A stretch of 64,000 nt of DNA, taken from positions 62,001 through 126,000 of the forward strand of contig NZ_JAJUXK010000007.1 in the NCBI RefSeq assembly GCF_021390335.1, given 5' to 3'. The notes under the pieces are model-generated. The model saw only the letters and a list, made by a program, of their open reading frames with translations. It searched no databases and was not told where the DNA came from. The position numbers were made by a program, and so were the translations under genes. Every line of letters begins with the position of its first letter. Within the stretch, counting starts at the first letter, position 1. This document shows positions 26,580-36,327 of the stretch, in pieces. Origin of the DNA: Dyadobacter sp. CY343 (GTDB lineage Bacteria; Bacteroidota; Bacteroidia; Cytophagales; Spirosomataceae).

Positions 26580-26617
26580 GCAAAATAGGCTATTCCTCCT
26601 GGAATAGCCTATTTTGC
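26580..26617. terminator. Long perfect hairpin, probable bidirectional terminator
   Basis: A perfect 17-base stem (GCAAAATAGGCTATTCC / GGAATAGCCTATTTTGC) with a 4-base loop. There is no T run outside the stem, but the arms contain A and T tracts. It lies between the converging sbcD and DksA-like genes, 20 bases from the stop of the latter. Confidence 0.65.
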
Positions 26618-26637
26618 ATCTGCTACATTTACATATT

Positions 26638-27021
26638 TCAACTCGCTCTTCTTAGCTTCGCTTCAATCGTTTGTTGCGTGTGCGGTACGATGCGTAGGCG
26701 CTCTTTGGGGATTAGTTTGCCTGTGTCGATGCAGACACCGTATGTGCCGTTCTTGATGCGGATCAATGCGTTTTCAAGCTGCACTGAATATTTCTGTAAA
26801 CGGGCGGCCAGCTGGCTGAGGTTTTCGCGCTCACTCGCATCTGCTCCGTCTTCTACCAGCTTCGCCGAACCTGCCGTAATGTCCGTTCCACTATCATTTT
26901 TCTTGCTCAGTCCTCCTTTAATATAATTCAGTTCACTCATTGTTGCATCCAGCTTCCCACGAATCAACTCTTCAAATTCCCTTAATTCTTCCTCTGAATA
27001 TCTTGTGCGTTCTTCTTGCAT
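26638..27021 (-). CDS. TraR/DksA family transcriptional regulator
   Basis: A 127-residue DksA-like protein. The N-terminal half is a long coiled coil, which in DksA inserts into the RNA polymerase secondary channel. The C-terminal part keeps the globular signature NGTYGVCIDTGKLIPKERLR, but only one of the four zinc-ligand cysteines (C97) remains. The later CxxC is replaced by a TIEAK segment. Such zinc-less forms are common in Bacteroidetes. It may act with ppGpp; this is family knowledge. Confidence 0.88.
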   Translation of the reverse strand: MQEERTRYSEEELREFEELIRGKLDATMSELNYIKGGLSKKNDSGTDITAGSAKLVEDGADASERENLSQLAARLQKYSVQLENALIRIKNGTYGVCIDTGKLIPKERLRIVPHTQQTIEAKLRRAS

Positions 27022-27160
27022 GATCTTAATGATAATTATGTTAATCTATATTAAGGAGCGTTTTCAACTATAAAAATACGAGTATTCCGGCTATTTACGT
27101 ATACTTCAAAAGATGCAAACGCTTTCCTACATGAAACTTACTAACATTGATATGAGGGAC

Positions 27161-27210
27161 TATAACCTAACAAAGCCACAACCTCTTTCAGGATATGGCT
27201 TTGTGTTATA
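27161..27210 (-). terminator. Probable terminator of pdhB
   Basis: ACAAAGCCA (27170-27178) pairs with TGGCTTTGT (27196-27204), extended past a 3-base bulge by TATAAC (27161-27166) with GTTATA (27205-27210). The loop is 17 bases. It begins 12 bases after the pdhB stop. Confidence 0.55.
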
Positions 27211-27221
27211 ACATGATTGTA

Positions 27222-28202
27222 CTATTTGTAAAGTACCGATTTGACTGCTTCAACAACGCGCTTCGTATTCGGCAATATCTCTTCAATTAAAGTCGGTGCG
27301 TAAGGCAAAGGCACGTCGCGGTTCGTTACCCGCACTACCGGCGCATCCATGAAATCAAATGCGTGACGTTGGATATGGTAAGTTATTTCTGTTGAAATAG
27401 ATGCCAGCGGCCAGGCTTCTTCCACTACCACGCAGCGGTTTGTTTTCTTTACAGATTCAATAACAGTCGCATAGTCAATAGGACGAACTGTTCTCAAATC
27501 AACCAGCTCCACGTCGATACCTTCTTTTTCCAGTTGGAGAATAGCCGGCATTACCACACGCGGGATCATTTTACCAAAAGAAACAATAGTAACATCTTTT
27601 CCCTGACGTTTGATATCAGCTTTGCCCAGCGGGATCAGATATTCTTCGTCAGGAATCTGCATTTTATCACCGTACATTACCTCGGATTCCATGAAGATCA
27701 CCGGGTTATTGTCGCGGATGGATGATTTAAGAAGTCCTTTTGCATCGTAACCGTTTGAAGGAACAACAACTTTCAGACCTGGTGTATTCGCATACCAGTT
27801 TTCAAAGTTCTGAGAGTGCTGTGCGCCCAGCTGACCTGCATTTCCGGTTGGCCCGCGGAATACGATCGGGCAACCGTACTGGCCGGCAGACATCGAAAGG
27901 ATTTTCGCAGCGCTATTGATGATCTGGTCGATCGCAACAAGTGAGAAGTTGAAAGTCATGAATTCGACGATCGGGCGAAGTCCGTTTCCGGCTGCTCCTA
28001 CCGCGATTCCAGCGAAACCAAGCTCGGCAATCGGCGTATCGATCACACGTTCCGGCCCGAATTCGTCCAGCATTCCCTGACTGGCTTTGTAAGCACCGTT
28101 ATATTCTGCAACCTCTTCCCCCATCAAAAAGATACTTTTGTCAAGGCGCATCTCTTCCGACATTGCGTCGCGAATGGCATCTCTGAATGCTAATTCTTTC
28201 AT
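27222..28202 (-). CDS. pdhB: Pyruvate dehydrogenase E1 component subunit beta
   Basis: The beta subunit of the thiamine diphosphate-dependent E1, which pairs with a separate alpha subunit to decarboxylate pyruvate. The 326-residue protein has the transketolase pyrimidine-binding domain (GEEVAEYNGAYK, then DTPIAELGFAGIAVGAA) and the C-terminal transketolase domain (VELVDLRTVRPID). The alpha gene is not adjacent. It is preceded by a 204-base gap with no clear consensus promoter. A branched-chain substrate cannot be excluded, but the sequence fits PdhB better. Confidence 0.93.
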   Translation of the reverse strand: MKELAFRDAIRDAMSEEMRLDKSIFLMGEEVAEYNGAYKASQGMLDEFGPERVIDTPIAELGFAGIAVGAAGNGLRPIVEFMTFNFSLVAIDQIINSAAKILSMSAGQYGCPIVFRGPTGNAGQLGAQHSQNFENWYANTPGLKVVVPSNGYDAKGLLKSSIRDNNPVIFMESEVMYGDKMQIPDEEYLIPLGKADIKRQGKDVTIVSFGKMIPRVVMPAILQLEKEGIDVELVDLRTVRPIDYATVIESVKKTNRCVVVEEAWPLASISTEITYHIQRHAFDFMDAPVVRVTNRDVPLPYAPTLIEEILPNTKRVVEAVKSVLYK

Positions 28203-28406
28203 TCGTAATTGTATAATTATTTAATCTTAGAAGAAACCTTCGCAAAATCCAGCCAACTAATCAACTACTTTGCCCGGTTACATTAAAAGAGGTTTGATAG
28301 ACTTGTTTTCAAAACGTATTGTAAAATTAGAGAAACAAGCCCAATTCTCAAATCTTTACAAAAACCAATAGGGTAAATAACCTAGCTAATTTTCGCCGAC
28401 CGGACA

Positions 28407-29282
28407 TTAAACCGGGATTACGTCCACTTCTACTGTGAGCGTATGTTTTCCGTAGCTGAAAATGATCCCTTTCAATGGAGGCACGTCGCTGTAATCGCGG
28501 CCCCAGGCTGTGACAATATGCCGCTCGCCGGGCACCACATTGTTGGTCGGGTCAAAATCACACCAGCCGTAATCGGGAATAAATACCGAGATCCACGCGT
28601 GGGAAGCGTCCGAACCCTGCAACTTTGGTCTTCCCCGAGGCGGTAATGTTTCGAGATAACCGCTCACATACCGGGCCGCGAACCCAAAGCTCCTGATACA
28701 GGCGATCGCCAGATGTGAAAAATCCTGACAAACCCCTTTTTTGGCAGCGAGTACCTCCTCGATCGGGGTATGTACAGTCGTAAAATCGGGCACAAAGTCG
28801 AATTCGGTGTAAATTTTACGGCAAAGGTTTATGACACAATCATAAAGCGGCATATCTTCCTGAAAACAATCGCTGGCAAAAGCAGTGATATCCTGTCCCC
28901 ACTTCACCATCGGACTGGGTAATATGTATTCCAGTAAAGCTATTTTCAGCGATCGGTCACCGAGCTGCCGCTGCCTCGCTGCCGCACAGCTGATCTCAGA
29001 GGGCATAAACAGCGCGCCCATGTCTTCCACATTCCGTTCCACCAAAGCAGTGGTGAGTACCGTAAGCTCTTTGTGCGGCGCGTGAAGGGAAAAGTAATGT
29101 GTTTTATTTCCGTAAAAATCCGTCCGCTCTACGATCTGCGAAGGCTGCGGCGTGATCTGGATATTGAAGTTCCGGCAGGATTGATTTGGCAATGTGCGCG
29201 GCATCAGACAAAGCAAACTATGGTAATTGTTCACCGCCTGCGCATATTCATATTTCGTTTTGTGTACCAGCTTATATTTCAT
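28407..29282 (-). CDS. Transglutaminase-like protein of the amidoligase operon
   Basis: A 291-residue protein with an N-terminal bacterial transglutaminase-like beta domain (MKYKLVHKTKYEYAQAVNNY) and a papain-like core. The catalytic triad is visible as C185 (GVCQDFSH), H228 (ASHAWISVF) and D244 (FDPTNN). It could be a peptidase or an amide-forming enzyme. The ATG at 29282 overlaps the stop of the upstream ATP-grasp gene by 11 bases, so translation is probably coupled. It is the last of three genes. Confidence 0.88.
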   Translation of the reverse strand: MKYKLVHKTKYEYAQAVNNYHSLLCLMPRTLPNQSCRNFNIQITPQPSQIVERTDFYGNKTHYFSLHAPHKELTVLTTALVERNVEDMGALFMPSEISCAAARQRQLGDRSLKIALLEYILPSPMVKWGQDITAFASDCFQEDMPLYDCVINLCRKIYTEFDFVPDFTTVHTPIEEVLAAKKGVCQDFSHLAIACIRSFGFAARYVSGYLETLPPRGRPKLQGSDASHAWISVFIPDYGWCDFDPTNNVVPGERHIVTAWGRDYSDVPPLKGIIFSYGKHTLTVEVDVIPV

Positions 29283-31830
29283 CCGTGTCGTAATCTGCCG
29301 GTTCAAAGAAAGAATGATGCATGATGGTGTGGCTGAAATACATATTGGTCAGACTAATTGAAACCGAAGATATTAACCTGGAAACCTCTGATAATAAGCT
29401 GAACAATTCGTGCCTTTCAGAATTTCGGCCGGTTTTGCTCAATTCCGCAACATTAGCGAGTTTGACTGCCGTTACAGCCTTCAGTACCGACCTTTCAGCC
29501 TCATTGAGCCTGTCGCCGCGGGTGGTAGTAGGTAGTTTTCCAAGATTACTTTTCAATTCGTCCAGCATATATACCAGCGAATAGGGTAGCGCTTTTTCGA
29601 GCAAAACCATATCCAGCATCGCCTCCACACTCAAATGCGATTTATAGATCTGTCTGTAATTGACCAGGGAATGATGATTGATCAAAGTCGCTTCAATAAG
29701 CTCATTTTCAACCGCCTGTGAATTAACAACCCCAAAGTTAGACTGTATCACACTGATCCTCGACAAAATGCGCTCGATCAGCTTGCCCGTTTCTAAAAGC
29801 AAAAAGCTGTTATCCCGCGGCATACTTTCGGCGATCACGCCCAGAAACGTGAACATATTGTTGAAAAGCCCGTCCAGCGTTTTCTGGATATTGTTACTGT
29901 TCATGCTCGATGCATTCCGGATTTCATGAAATCCGTTGTCGATCAGATCCACGATCCGCCAGGTTTCCAGGTCCCACTGGTTCCGCACTGCCCCAACCGC
30001 ATTCAAAAATGCGCCAATATTGGAAGCGATAGAACCGGGCCGGTTTGTATTGGAAATCAGGTCGATGATCTCTTGATAAGGGTTCCGGAAATGATCGACT
30101 TCTTCATCCAGGAATCCCGGATAAGTGGCCGATAAATGCGTGACGGATTGCAGTAATACCTTGATATGCTCCTGCTTGGCGGATCCGCCAAAGTTCCGAT
30201 CGAGATTCAGTACGTTGATCGTGATATTCATGAACTTGATCACCGCCATCGTGCGCTCACAATATCTTCCTACCCAAAAAAGATTTTCGGCGCTGCGGCT
30301 CGGCAACGAAACGTGCTTGTTTACCGACGCAGGACTCGGCAGACTTACCTTTTCCTGCACTTCTTCGGTTTTGTTCGAAACAATCCACGTATCCTTCGAA
30401 AGTCCGCCATATTGATTGGAGATCACAAACCGGTCTTTCACAGGCGAGCTCCGCGTCAATCCGCCCTGCATCACGTAATAGCCATTTTCATCAGCTACCA
30501 TAAATGCGCGCAATGCCGCGTAACGAGGTTCTATATTTCCATTGATCAGCGAGGGAGTAGTAGAGAGGCTGACTTCCTGCTGGGCGATGAACTCGTGCGG
30601 ATTTTTTAACAGCATCCGTTTTACCTCTTCCTTTTCCTGAAAACTCAACAGCCGGCCGTAAATAGACCTGAACTTCGTCTTCCGGTTTCCTTTTTTAATA
30701 ATCAGTTCGTCGAGATGTTCCAGCACGTAGCTAAGCTCTTTCCGGTGCCCGCACCACCACGTAGCGACCGAAGGCATAATGAGTTTTTCACCCAAAAAAT
30801 ACTGACTGATATTCTCCATAAATGCGAGGAACGCATGATTTTCAAGCACACTCGAACCTGGCGCATTAAGTACCTGCACATTTCCCATTCTGATCGCCTG
30901 TAATAGTCCGGGGACTCCCAGCCGCGAATCTTCGCGCAGTTCGAGCGGGTCGCACCAATCGTCATCGATCCGGCGCAGGATCACGTCTACTTTCTGCAAA
31001 CCATCAATGGATTTCAGCCACACAGAACCGTTACGGACAAGCAGGTCGTCGCCCTGTGCGAGCGTGTAACCGAGGTAGGAAGCCAGGTAAGCATGTTCGA
31101 AATAAGCTTCGTTACTGGGCCCGGGCGTGAGGTAAACGATATTGGGAGCATCCTTGCTTTTATCAGCAAGCCGGGAAATGGTACTTTGCAGGCTGTTGAA
31201 ATATGGGGCCAGCTTGCTCACGTACATGCCGTCTGCGAGCTCTGGCAATAGCTTGCTCATCACAACGCGGTTTTCGAGGGTATAACCCGAGCCGGAAGGT
31301 GCCTGCGTCCGGTTATCGACGATCCACATCTGTCCGTCTGGGCCGCGCGCCATATCTGCTGCAAACAGGGTAAGCTGGTTTGAGCCGGGAATTTTAATAT
31401 CAATGCAGGGCCTGAAAAAGCCGGTATTGTCAAAAACTAATTCAGCCGGAATAATCCCGTCACGTACAAGCTTTTGCGGGCCGTACAGATCTTTAAGCAT
31501 CAGGTCCAGCAGCACGGCGCGCTGCTGTAAACCTTTTGCAATTTGATTCCATTCTTTTTGTTCGATCAAAAATGGGATCGGATCCAACTGCCACGGCCGG
31601 TTCATGCCGTCGGGCGAGCCGTACACGTTGTAGGTAACCCCATTTTCCCGCAGTTTCCCGATGATTTCCTGATTTCTGCTTTTCAGCTCATCCAGGCCCA
31701 GCTTTTCGAGTGTTGCGAACAGTGCGTTCCAATGCGGCTTGACGTTTCCACGCAAATCCAGCACCTCGTCGTAAGAGCTCAGTCCGCTTTGATAAGATTG
31801 TAACAGGTTCACGGGAGCCTCGGTAAGCAT
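29272..31830 (-). CDS. Circularly permuted ATP-grasp plus alpha-E domain protein
   Basis: An 852-residue fusion. Residues about 70-470 form the circularly permuted type-2 ATP-grasp domain (former DUF404/DUF407), with GSPDGMNRPWQLDPIPF and DMARGPDGQMWIVDN as landmarks. From about residue 515 comes the helical alpha-E domain (former DUF403), starting LPSRSAENLFWVGRYCERT. ATP-grasp enzymes join a carboxylate to an amine through an acyl phosphate. The alpha-E domain's role is unknown. In many genomes the two halves are separate genes; here they are fused. Gaps are 30 bases upstream and an 11-base overlap downstream. Confidence 0.9.
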   Translation of the reverse strand: MLTEAPVNLLQSYQSGLSSYDEVLDLRGNVKPHWNALFATLEKLGLDELKSRNQEIIGKLRENGVTYNVYGSPDGMNRPWQLDPIPFLIEQKEWNQIAKGLQQRAVLLDLMLKDLYGPQKLVRDGIIPAELVFDNTGFFRPCIDIKIPGSNQLTLFAADMARGPDGQMWIVDNRTQAPSGSGYTLENRVVMSKLLPELADGMYVSKLAPYFNSLQSTISRLADKSKDAPNIVYLTPGPSNEAYFEHAYLASYLGYTLAQGDDLLVRNGSVWLKSIDGLQKVDVILRRIDDDWCDPLELREDSRLGVPGLLQAIRMGNVQVLNAPGSSVLENHAFLAFMENISQYFLGEKLIMPSVATWWCGHRKELSYVLEHLDELIIKKGNRKTKFRSIYGRLLSFQEKEEVKRMLLKNPHEFIAQQEVSLSTTPSLINGNIEPRYAALRAFMVADENGYYVMQGGLTRSSPVKDRFVISNQYGGLSKDTWIVSNKTEEVQEKVSLPSPASVNKHVSLPSRSAENLFWVGRYCERTMAVIKFMNITINVLNLDRNFGGSAKQEHIKVLLQSVTHLSATYPGFLDEEVDHFRNPYQEIIDLISNTNRPGSIASNIGAFLNAVGAVRNQWDLETWRIVDLIDNGFHEIRNASSMNSNNIQKTLDGLFNNMFTFLGVIAESMPRDNSFLLLETGKLIERILSRISVIQSNFGVVNSQAVENELIEATLINHHSLVNYRQIYKSHLSVEAMLDMVLLEKALPYSLVYMLDELKSNLGKLPTTTRGDRLNEAERSVLKAVTAVKLANVAELSKTGRNSERHELFSLLSEVSRLISSVSISLTNMYFSHTIMHHSFFEPADYDTDEI

Positions 31831-31860
31831 AATTTCGTAGCAGGTGATTAATACTGAAAC

Positions 31861-34800
31861 CTATTTTGATTTCCAGTATTTACGTAAATCCAGCGTATTT
31901 GGATACTCGGGATTGATTAATTCAATAGGTGCATCCGCCTTCATATCTTTTTTGGTTTCTGCGACAAAGCGGGAAACCGCACCCGACGTATCTTCCTTGA
32001 TCTGCACTTCCTGCCGTGAAGAAGGTGTATGTCCAAAACCCTGAAACAAGCTTATCTTGCGGGATTCTGCTTCAAATGCATTTACAGGATGTGTATCAAA
32101 AGCACGCCCGCCGGGGTGAGAAACGAAGTAGGTACAACCGCCCAATATACGGTTATTCCAGGTATCCACAATATCAAAAACGAGCGGCGCATCGGCCCCG
32201 ATAGTAGGGTGTAATGCAGAAGGCGGGTTCCACGCTTTGTACCGTATTCCCGAAATATATTCCCCTTTGATACCAGAGCTCCTCAGCGGAACCCGACAGC
32301 CGTTACAAACCAGAATATGCCTTCCCTCCACGAATCCACTGATTTTGACCTGCAATCTTTCGAGAGAAGAATCCACAAAACGTGCGGTTCCGGTATTGGA
32401 AAGTTCTTCTCCCAATACATGCCAGGGTTCAATACCCAGACGCAAATCGAGCTGGATATTATCTACCGTAATACCTCCGTAATGCGGGAAGCGGAATTCG
32501 AAGAATGGGTCGAACCATGAAATATCGAAATTGTAACCCGAGTCTTTCAGATCATTTACCACATCCACCATATCCAGGTACGCGAAATGCGGCAGCAGGA
32601 ATCGGTCGTGCAGCTCGGTACCCCAGCGGATCAGTTTATGTTTGTATGGATTTTTCCAAAACTTAGCGATCAAAGCGCGGATGAGCAGCGTTTGTACCAG
32701 GTTCATGTGCTTGTGCGGCGGCATATCGAATGCACGAAATTCTAGGATACCCAGCCTGCCCGTCGACGAATCGGGGGAATATAGTTTATCCATACAAAAC
32801 TCCGATCGGTGGGTATTGCCGGTAATATCAACCAGCAAATTCCTGAAAATGCGGTCTACCATCCAGAAAGGCACTTCTTCGCCTTCTGGGATTTGTTCAA
32901 ATGCAATTTCTACCTCATACAATCTTTCATCCCGGCCTTCATCGATACGCGGCGCCTGACTTGTAGGGCCGATAAACGGGCCCGCAAAAAGGTAGCTCAA
33001 CGCCGGGTGGTGCTGCCAGTAGGTAATCAAACTCCGCAGCAGATCGGGCCGGCGTAATATCGGGCTGTCGGCTGGCTTCGCGCCTCCGATGGTAACGTGG
33101 TTACCTCCACCGGTTCCGGTATGGCGCCCGTCGACCATGAATTTCTCAGTACCCAATCTCGAAAAGAAAGCCTCTTCATACAACGCACTGATATTGTCGA
33201 CCAGCTCCTGCCAGTTTTTTGCAGGATGAATATTCACCTCAATAACCCCCGGATCCGGCGTCACGATCAATTTCTGAACCCGATAATCCGAAGGGTTAGG
33301 ATAACCCTCAATTCGGACCGGCATTTGCAGTTTCTCGGCAGTTGCTTCAATAGAGGCAATCAGATCAAGATAATGTTCCAGATAATCAATAGGCGGCAGG
33401 AAAATATAGATAATCCCATCACGCTCCTCCACACAAATCGCCGTCTTCACAATAGGAACATCAAACAAAACCCCTTCCTCCCTTCCTCCATTCTCCCTTT
33501 CCTCCCTACTCGAAGGTAACTCATAAGCCGGCGCCACAGAACCGTAACGATTTTGAACGGCCGACTTATAATCGCCCAAAGCGGGCAGATCCTCAAACAA
33601 ACTTCTTTCTACGGGCAGCTCGCGGCGGTCTTTGGCAACTTCTGGCAATGCTTTCAGTGGAAGCCGGTAACCCATCGCCGAATTTCCGGGAATCAAAAAG
33701 CAGTTATTTCGTCGGAACTGCCACACAGAACTTGTCCAGTGACTGCCTTTCTCGTCCCATTTAACAGGCAATACAAAACCGGCAGGGTTATTTAGGCCCC
33801 TTTCCAGCACTTTGGCCAGTGTTCGTCTTTCAATGGAATCTTTGAGGTTAACCTTCAAAGGATCCACATTCACGGGCAATTTTCCTTCCTCCATCGCCCA
33901 GTAAATAGGGTCTTCGTAGGCAGGAGTAATATTATTTATATCAATACCGAGGTACCTTGAAAGTTCTGTTGTAAATGCCTCCGCGTCCCGGAAAGTATAT
34001 TTGGTACCGTTCTCTTTGGCTACCAGCTCATCGTTTCGCCACATCGGCACACCGTCGTTTCTCCAGTACAATGCATATTGCCAGCGCGGAAACTGCTCGC
34101 CCGGATACCATTTACCCTGACCGAAATGCAGTAATCCACCGTGCGCAAAACGTTTTTTCAGTCTCAGCGACAGATCGTAGGCAAGCTGACGCTTCATAGG
34201 TCCGTCAGCTGCGGTATTCCATTCCGGGGATTCGAAATCATCAATGGAAATAAAAGTAGGCTCGCCGCCCATCGTCAGCCGAACATCGCCTTCCTGTAAA
34301 TCCTTCTCCACATCGTGCCCAACCTGCATGACGGCAGCCCATTGTTCTTCGGTATAAGGCTTGGTAACGCGCGGATCTTCGTGTATCCGATAAACTTTGT
34401 TGTCAAACTCAAAAGTAACCTGTGCCACGTCCGTAGCCCCCGAAACGGGCGACGCGCTGGCATAATCGGGCGTGCAGCAAAGTGGAATGTGGCCTTCACT
34501 TGCGAAAAGTCCGGAAGTAGGGTCCAGACCAATCCAGCCTGCGCCGGGAACGTAAGCCTCCGTCCAGGCGTGGAGATCTGTAAAATCCGCTTCCGGGCCA
34601 GAGGGGCCGTCGAGTGACTTGATATCCGATGTAAGCTGCACCAGATAACCCGACACAAACCGGGCTGCAATACCTAAATGCCGCAATATCTGGACCAATA
34701 GCCAGGCCGAATCGCGGCAAGAGCCACTTTGGATGTTCAGCGTACTTTCGCAGGTTTGCACACCCGCTTCCATCCGGATATTATAATGTATTGCCTTATA

Positions 34801-35259
34801 TAGTTCCTGGTTCAAATGCACCAGAAAATCGACAGTCTTGATATCCCTGTTGACCTTCGACTTCTCGACAAAATCCATCAGCAGCGGCCCCGATTCCCTG
34901 GGTTCTAGGTAAGGTCCCAGCTCCATTTTAAGCGTCTTTTCGTATTGAAACGGGAACATATCCGCATATTCCTCCACGAAGAAATCGAAGGGATTGATCA
35001 CCTGCATTTTGGCGATCACCTCTACATCAATGCTCAGTTCTGTTGTTTTTTCGGGAAAAACGACGCGGGCCTGATAGTTACCAAATGGATCCTGCTGCCA
35101 GTTTATAAAATGGTTTTCGGGAGAAATTTTCAGGGAATAACCTTCAATTGGTGTGCGTGAATGCGGCGCGGGGCGCAGGCGAAATATATGCGGTGAAAGT
35201 GAAACACTCCGGTCAAACTTATATTTGGTCTTGTGCGAAATTGCAACTTTTATAGCCAT
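31861..35259 (-). CDS. Transglutaminase-DUF2126 putative amidoligase
   Basis: An 1132-residue protein and the first gene of the operon. An N-terminal transglutaminase-like beta domain leads into a papain-like core with C181 (SGSCRDSAW), H230 (DLHAWTEAY) and D246 (LDPTSG). The rest is DUF2126, classed as a putative amidoligase of glutamine-synthetase-like fold, with the striking motifs LTMGGEPTF (residues 328-336) and DGRHTGTGGGNH (710-721). A protease or amidase domain fused to a ligase suggests that it trims and remakes amide bonds on one substrate; this is inference. It has no signal peptide, so it is cytoplasmic. Confidence 0.9.
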   Translation of the reverse strand: MAIKVAISHKTKYKFDRSVSLSPHIFRLRPAPHSRTPIEGYSLKISPENHFINWQQDPFGNYQARVVFPEKTTELSIDVEVIAKMQVINPFDFFVEEYADMFPFQYEKTLKMELGPYLEPRESGPLLMDFVEKSKVNRDIKTVDFLVHLNQELYKAIHYNIRMEAGVQTCESTLNIQSGSCRDSAWLLVQILRHLGIAARFVSGYLVQLTSDIKSLDGPSGPEADFTDLHAWTEAYVPGAGWIGLDPTSGLFASEGHIPLCCTPDYASASPVSGATDVAQVTFEFDNKVYRIHEDPRVTKPYTEEQWAAVMQVGHDVEKDLQEGDVRLTMGGEPTFISIDDFESPEWNTAADGPMKRQLAYDLSLRLKKRFAHGGLLHFGQGKWYPGEQFPRWQYALYWRNDGVPMWRNDELVAKENGTKYTFRDAEAFTTELSRYLGIDINNITPAYEDPIYWAMEEGKLPVNVDPLKVNLKDSIERRTLAKVLERGLNNPAGFVLPVKWDEKGSHWTSSVWQFRRNNCFLIPGNSAMGYRLPLKALPEVAKDRRELPVERSLFEDLPALGDYKSAVQNRYGSVAPAYELPSSREERENGGREEGVLFDVPIVKTAICVEERDGIIYIFLPPIDYLEHYLDLIASIEATAEKLQMPVRIEGYPNPSDYRVQKLIVTPDPGVIEVNIHPAKNWQELVDNISALYEEAFFSRLGTEKFMVDGRHTGTGGGNHVTIGGAKPADSPILRRPDLLRSLITYWQHHPALSYLFAGPFIGPTSQAPRIDEGRDERLYEVEIAFEQIPEGEEVPFWMVDRIFRNLLVDITGNTHRSEFCMDKLYSPDSSTGRLGILEFRAFDMPPHKHMNLVQTLLIRALIAKFWKNPYKHKLIRWGTELHDRFLLPHFAYLDMVDVVNDLKDSGYNFDISWFDPFFEFRFPHYGGITVDNIQLDLRLGIEPWHVLGEELSNTGTARFVDSSLERLQVKISGFVEGRHILVCNGCRVPLRSSGIKGEYISGIRYKAWNPPSALHPTIGADAPLVFDIVDTWNNRILGGCTYFVSHPGGRAFDTHPVNAFEAESRKISLFQGFGHTPSSRQEVQIKEDTSGAVSRFVAETKKDMKADAPIELINPEYPNTLDLRKYWKSK

Positions 35260-35485
35260 AGTTGGAGTATTACAATAATCTAAATTAATTTGGTAATCAG
35301 GAGTACATCTGTTTGTAAAAAAACGGATTATAGTTGTTTTTCAAAATATAAACCGGCACTAAATAATTTACGCAAAATTTTATTTTAAAGCTAAAACATT
35401 CTTAAAGAAGCTGCGCAGACTGAAATTTCTTCAAAAGTTGCGTAATTCGCCTTCATCCTAACCATTATCTCTCAGAATTTTTAAA

Positions 35486-36289
35486 ATGAAAATAGCAATT
35501 ATAGGCTGCGGCAACATGGGAATGGCATTCGCCCGCGCTTTCCTGAAATTCGACCTTGTTAAAAAAGAAGACTTTTTATTAGTTGAAAAAAGTACCGACA
35601 GGCAGGAAAGTCTGACCAGCTTTCAACCGGGCGTGCTTACCGGCGTGATCGGGCCGCAAGTCAGTGAATATGATTTGATTATCCTTTCTGTAAAACCCCA
35701 GGATTTTGGGGCGGTTGGTCAGAGTTTAAAGGAAGTGGTGCAGCCGAAACAGGTTGTGTTGTCGATTATGGCAGGTATCACGATTCAGAGCATTCAGCAT
35801 ACACTGGGACACAAAGCGGTGATCCGCGCCATGCCGAATACGCCTGCAATGCTTGGAATGGGTATTACTGCCTACGCCGCGTCGCCGGAAGTGGATATTC
35901 AGCAATTGCGTAAAGTCGAAAACCTGATCAATGCAACCGGAAGATCTGTGTTTCTGGAAAATGAGGAGCAATTGAATGCAGTAACCGCGCTCAGCGGCAG
36001 CGGCCCGGCGTATTTCTTTTATGTGGTAAAGGCGATGATCGAGGCGGGTAAGCAAATGGGCTTTGAAGAATCAGTGGCTGCGCTGCTGGTGAAGCAAACG
36101 ATGCTTGGCTCCTACCATTTGATCAATACGGCCGACAAATCGCTCGACGAGCTGATCAAAGCAGTAGCTTCGAAAGGGGGAACAACCGAGGCTGCTTTAA
36201 GGCAATTTGAGGCAGGTAGTCTGGACGAAACACTGAAACAAGGCATTGTAGCCGCACAGATCAGGTCAGCCGAACTATCGAAAGGGTAA
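35486..36289 (+). CDS. proC: Pyrroline-5-carboxylate reductase
   Basis: ProC makes proline from pyrroline-5-carboxylate with NAD(P)H. The 267-residue protein starts with the Rossmann loop IIGCGNMGMAFARAF and carries the conserved RAMPNTPAMLGMGITAYA and ALSGSGPAYFF segments. The C-terminal signature SKGGTTEAALRQFE is complete. The 226-base region upstream separates it from the divergent amidoligase operon. Confidence 0.97.
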   Translation: MKIAIIGCGNMGMAFARAFLKFDLVKKEDFLLVEKSTDRQESLTSFQPGVLTGVIGPQVSEYDLIILSVKPQDFGAVGQSLKEVVQPKQVVLSIMAGITIQSIQHTLGHKAVIRAMPNTPAMLGMGITAYAASPEVDIQQLRKVENLINATGRSVFLENEEQLNAVTALSGSGPAYFFYVVKAMIEAGKQMGFEESVAALLVKQTMLGSYHLINTADKSLDELIKAVASKGGTTEAALRQFEAGSLDETLKQGIVAAQIRSAELSKG

Positions 36290-36327
36290 CCTTCGTTTTT
36301 ATTTTAACACACATTCAATCAAAACTA

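Noticed and set aside
30166..30609. 147-codon plus-strand frame opposite the ATP-grasp/alpha-E gene
   Set aside because: It is a shadow frame; the minus strand carries conserved domain motifs throughout.
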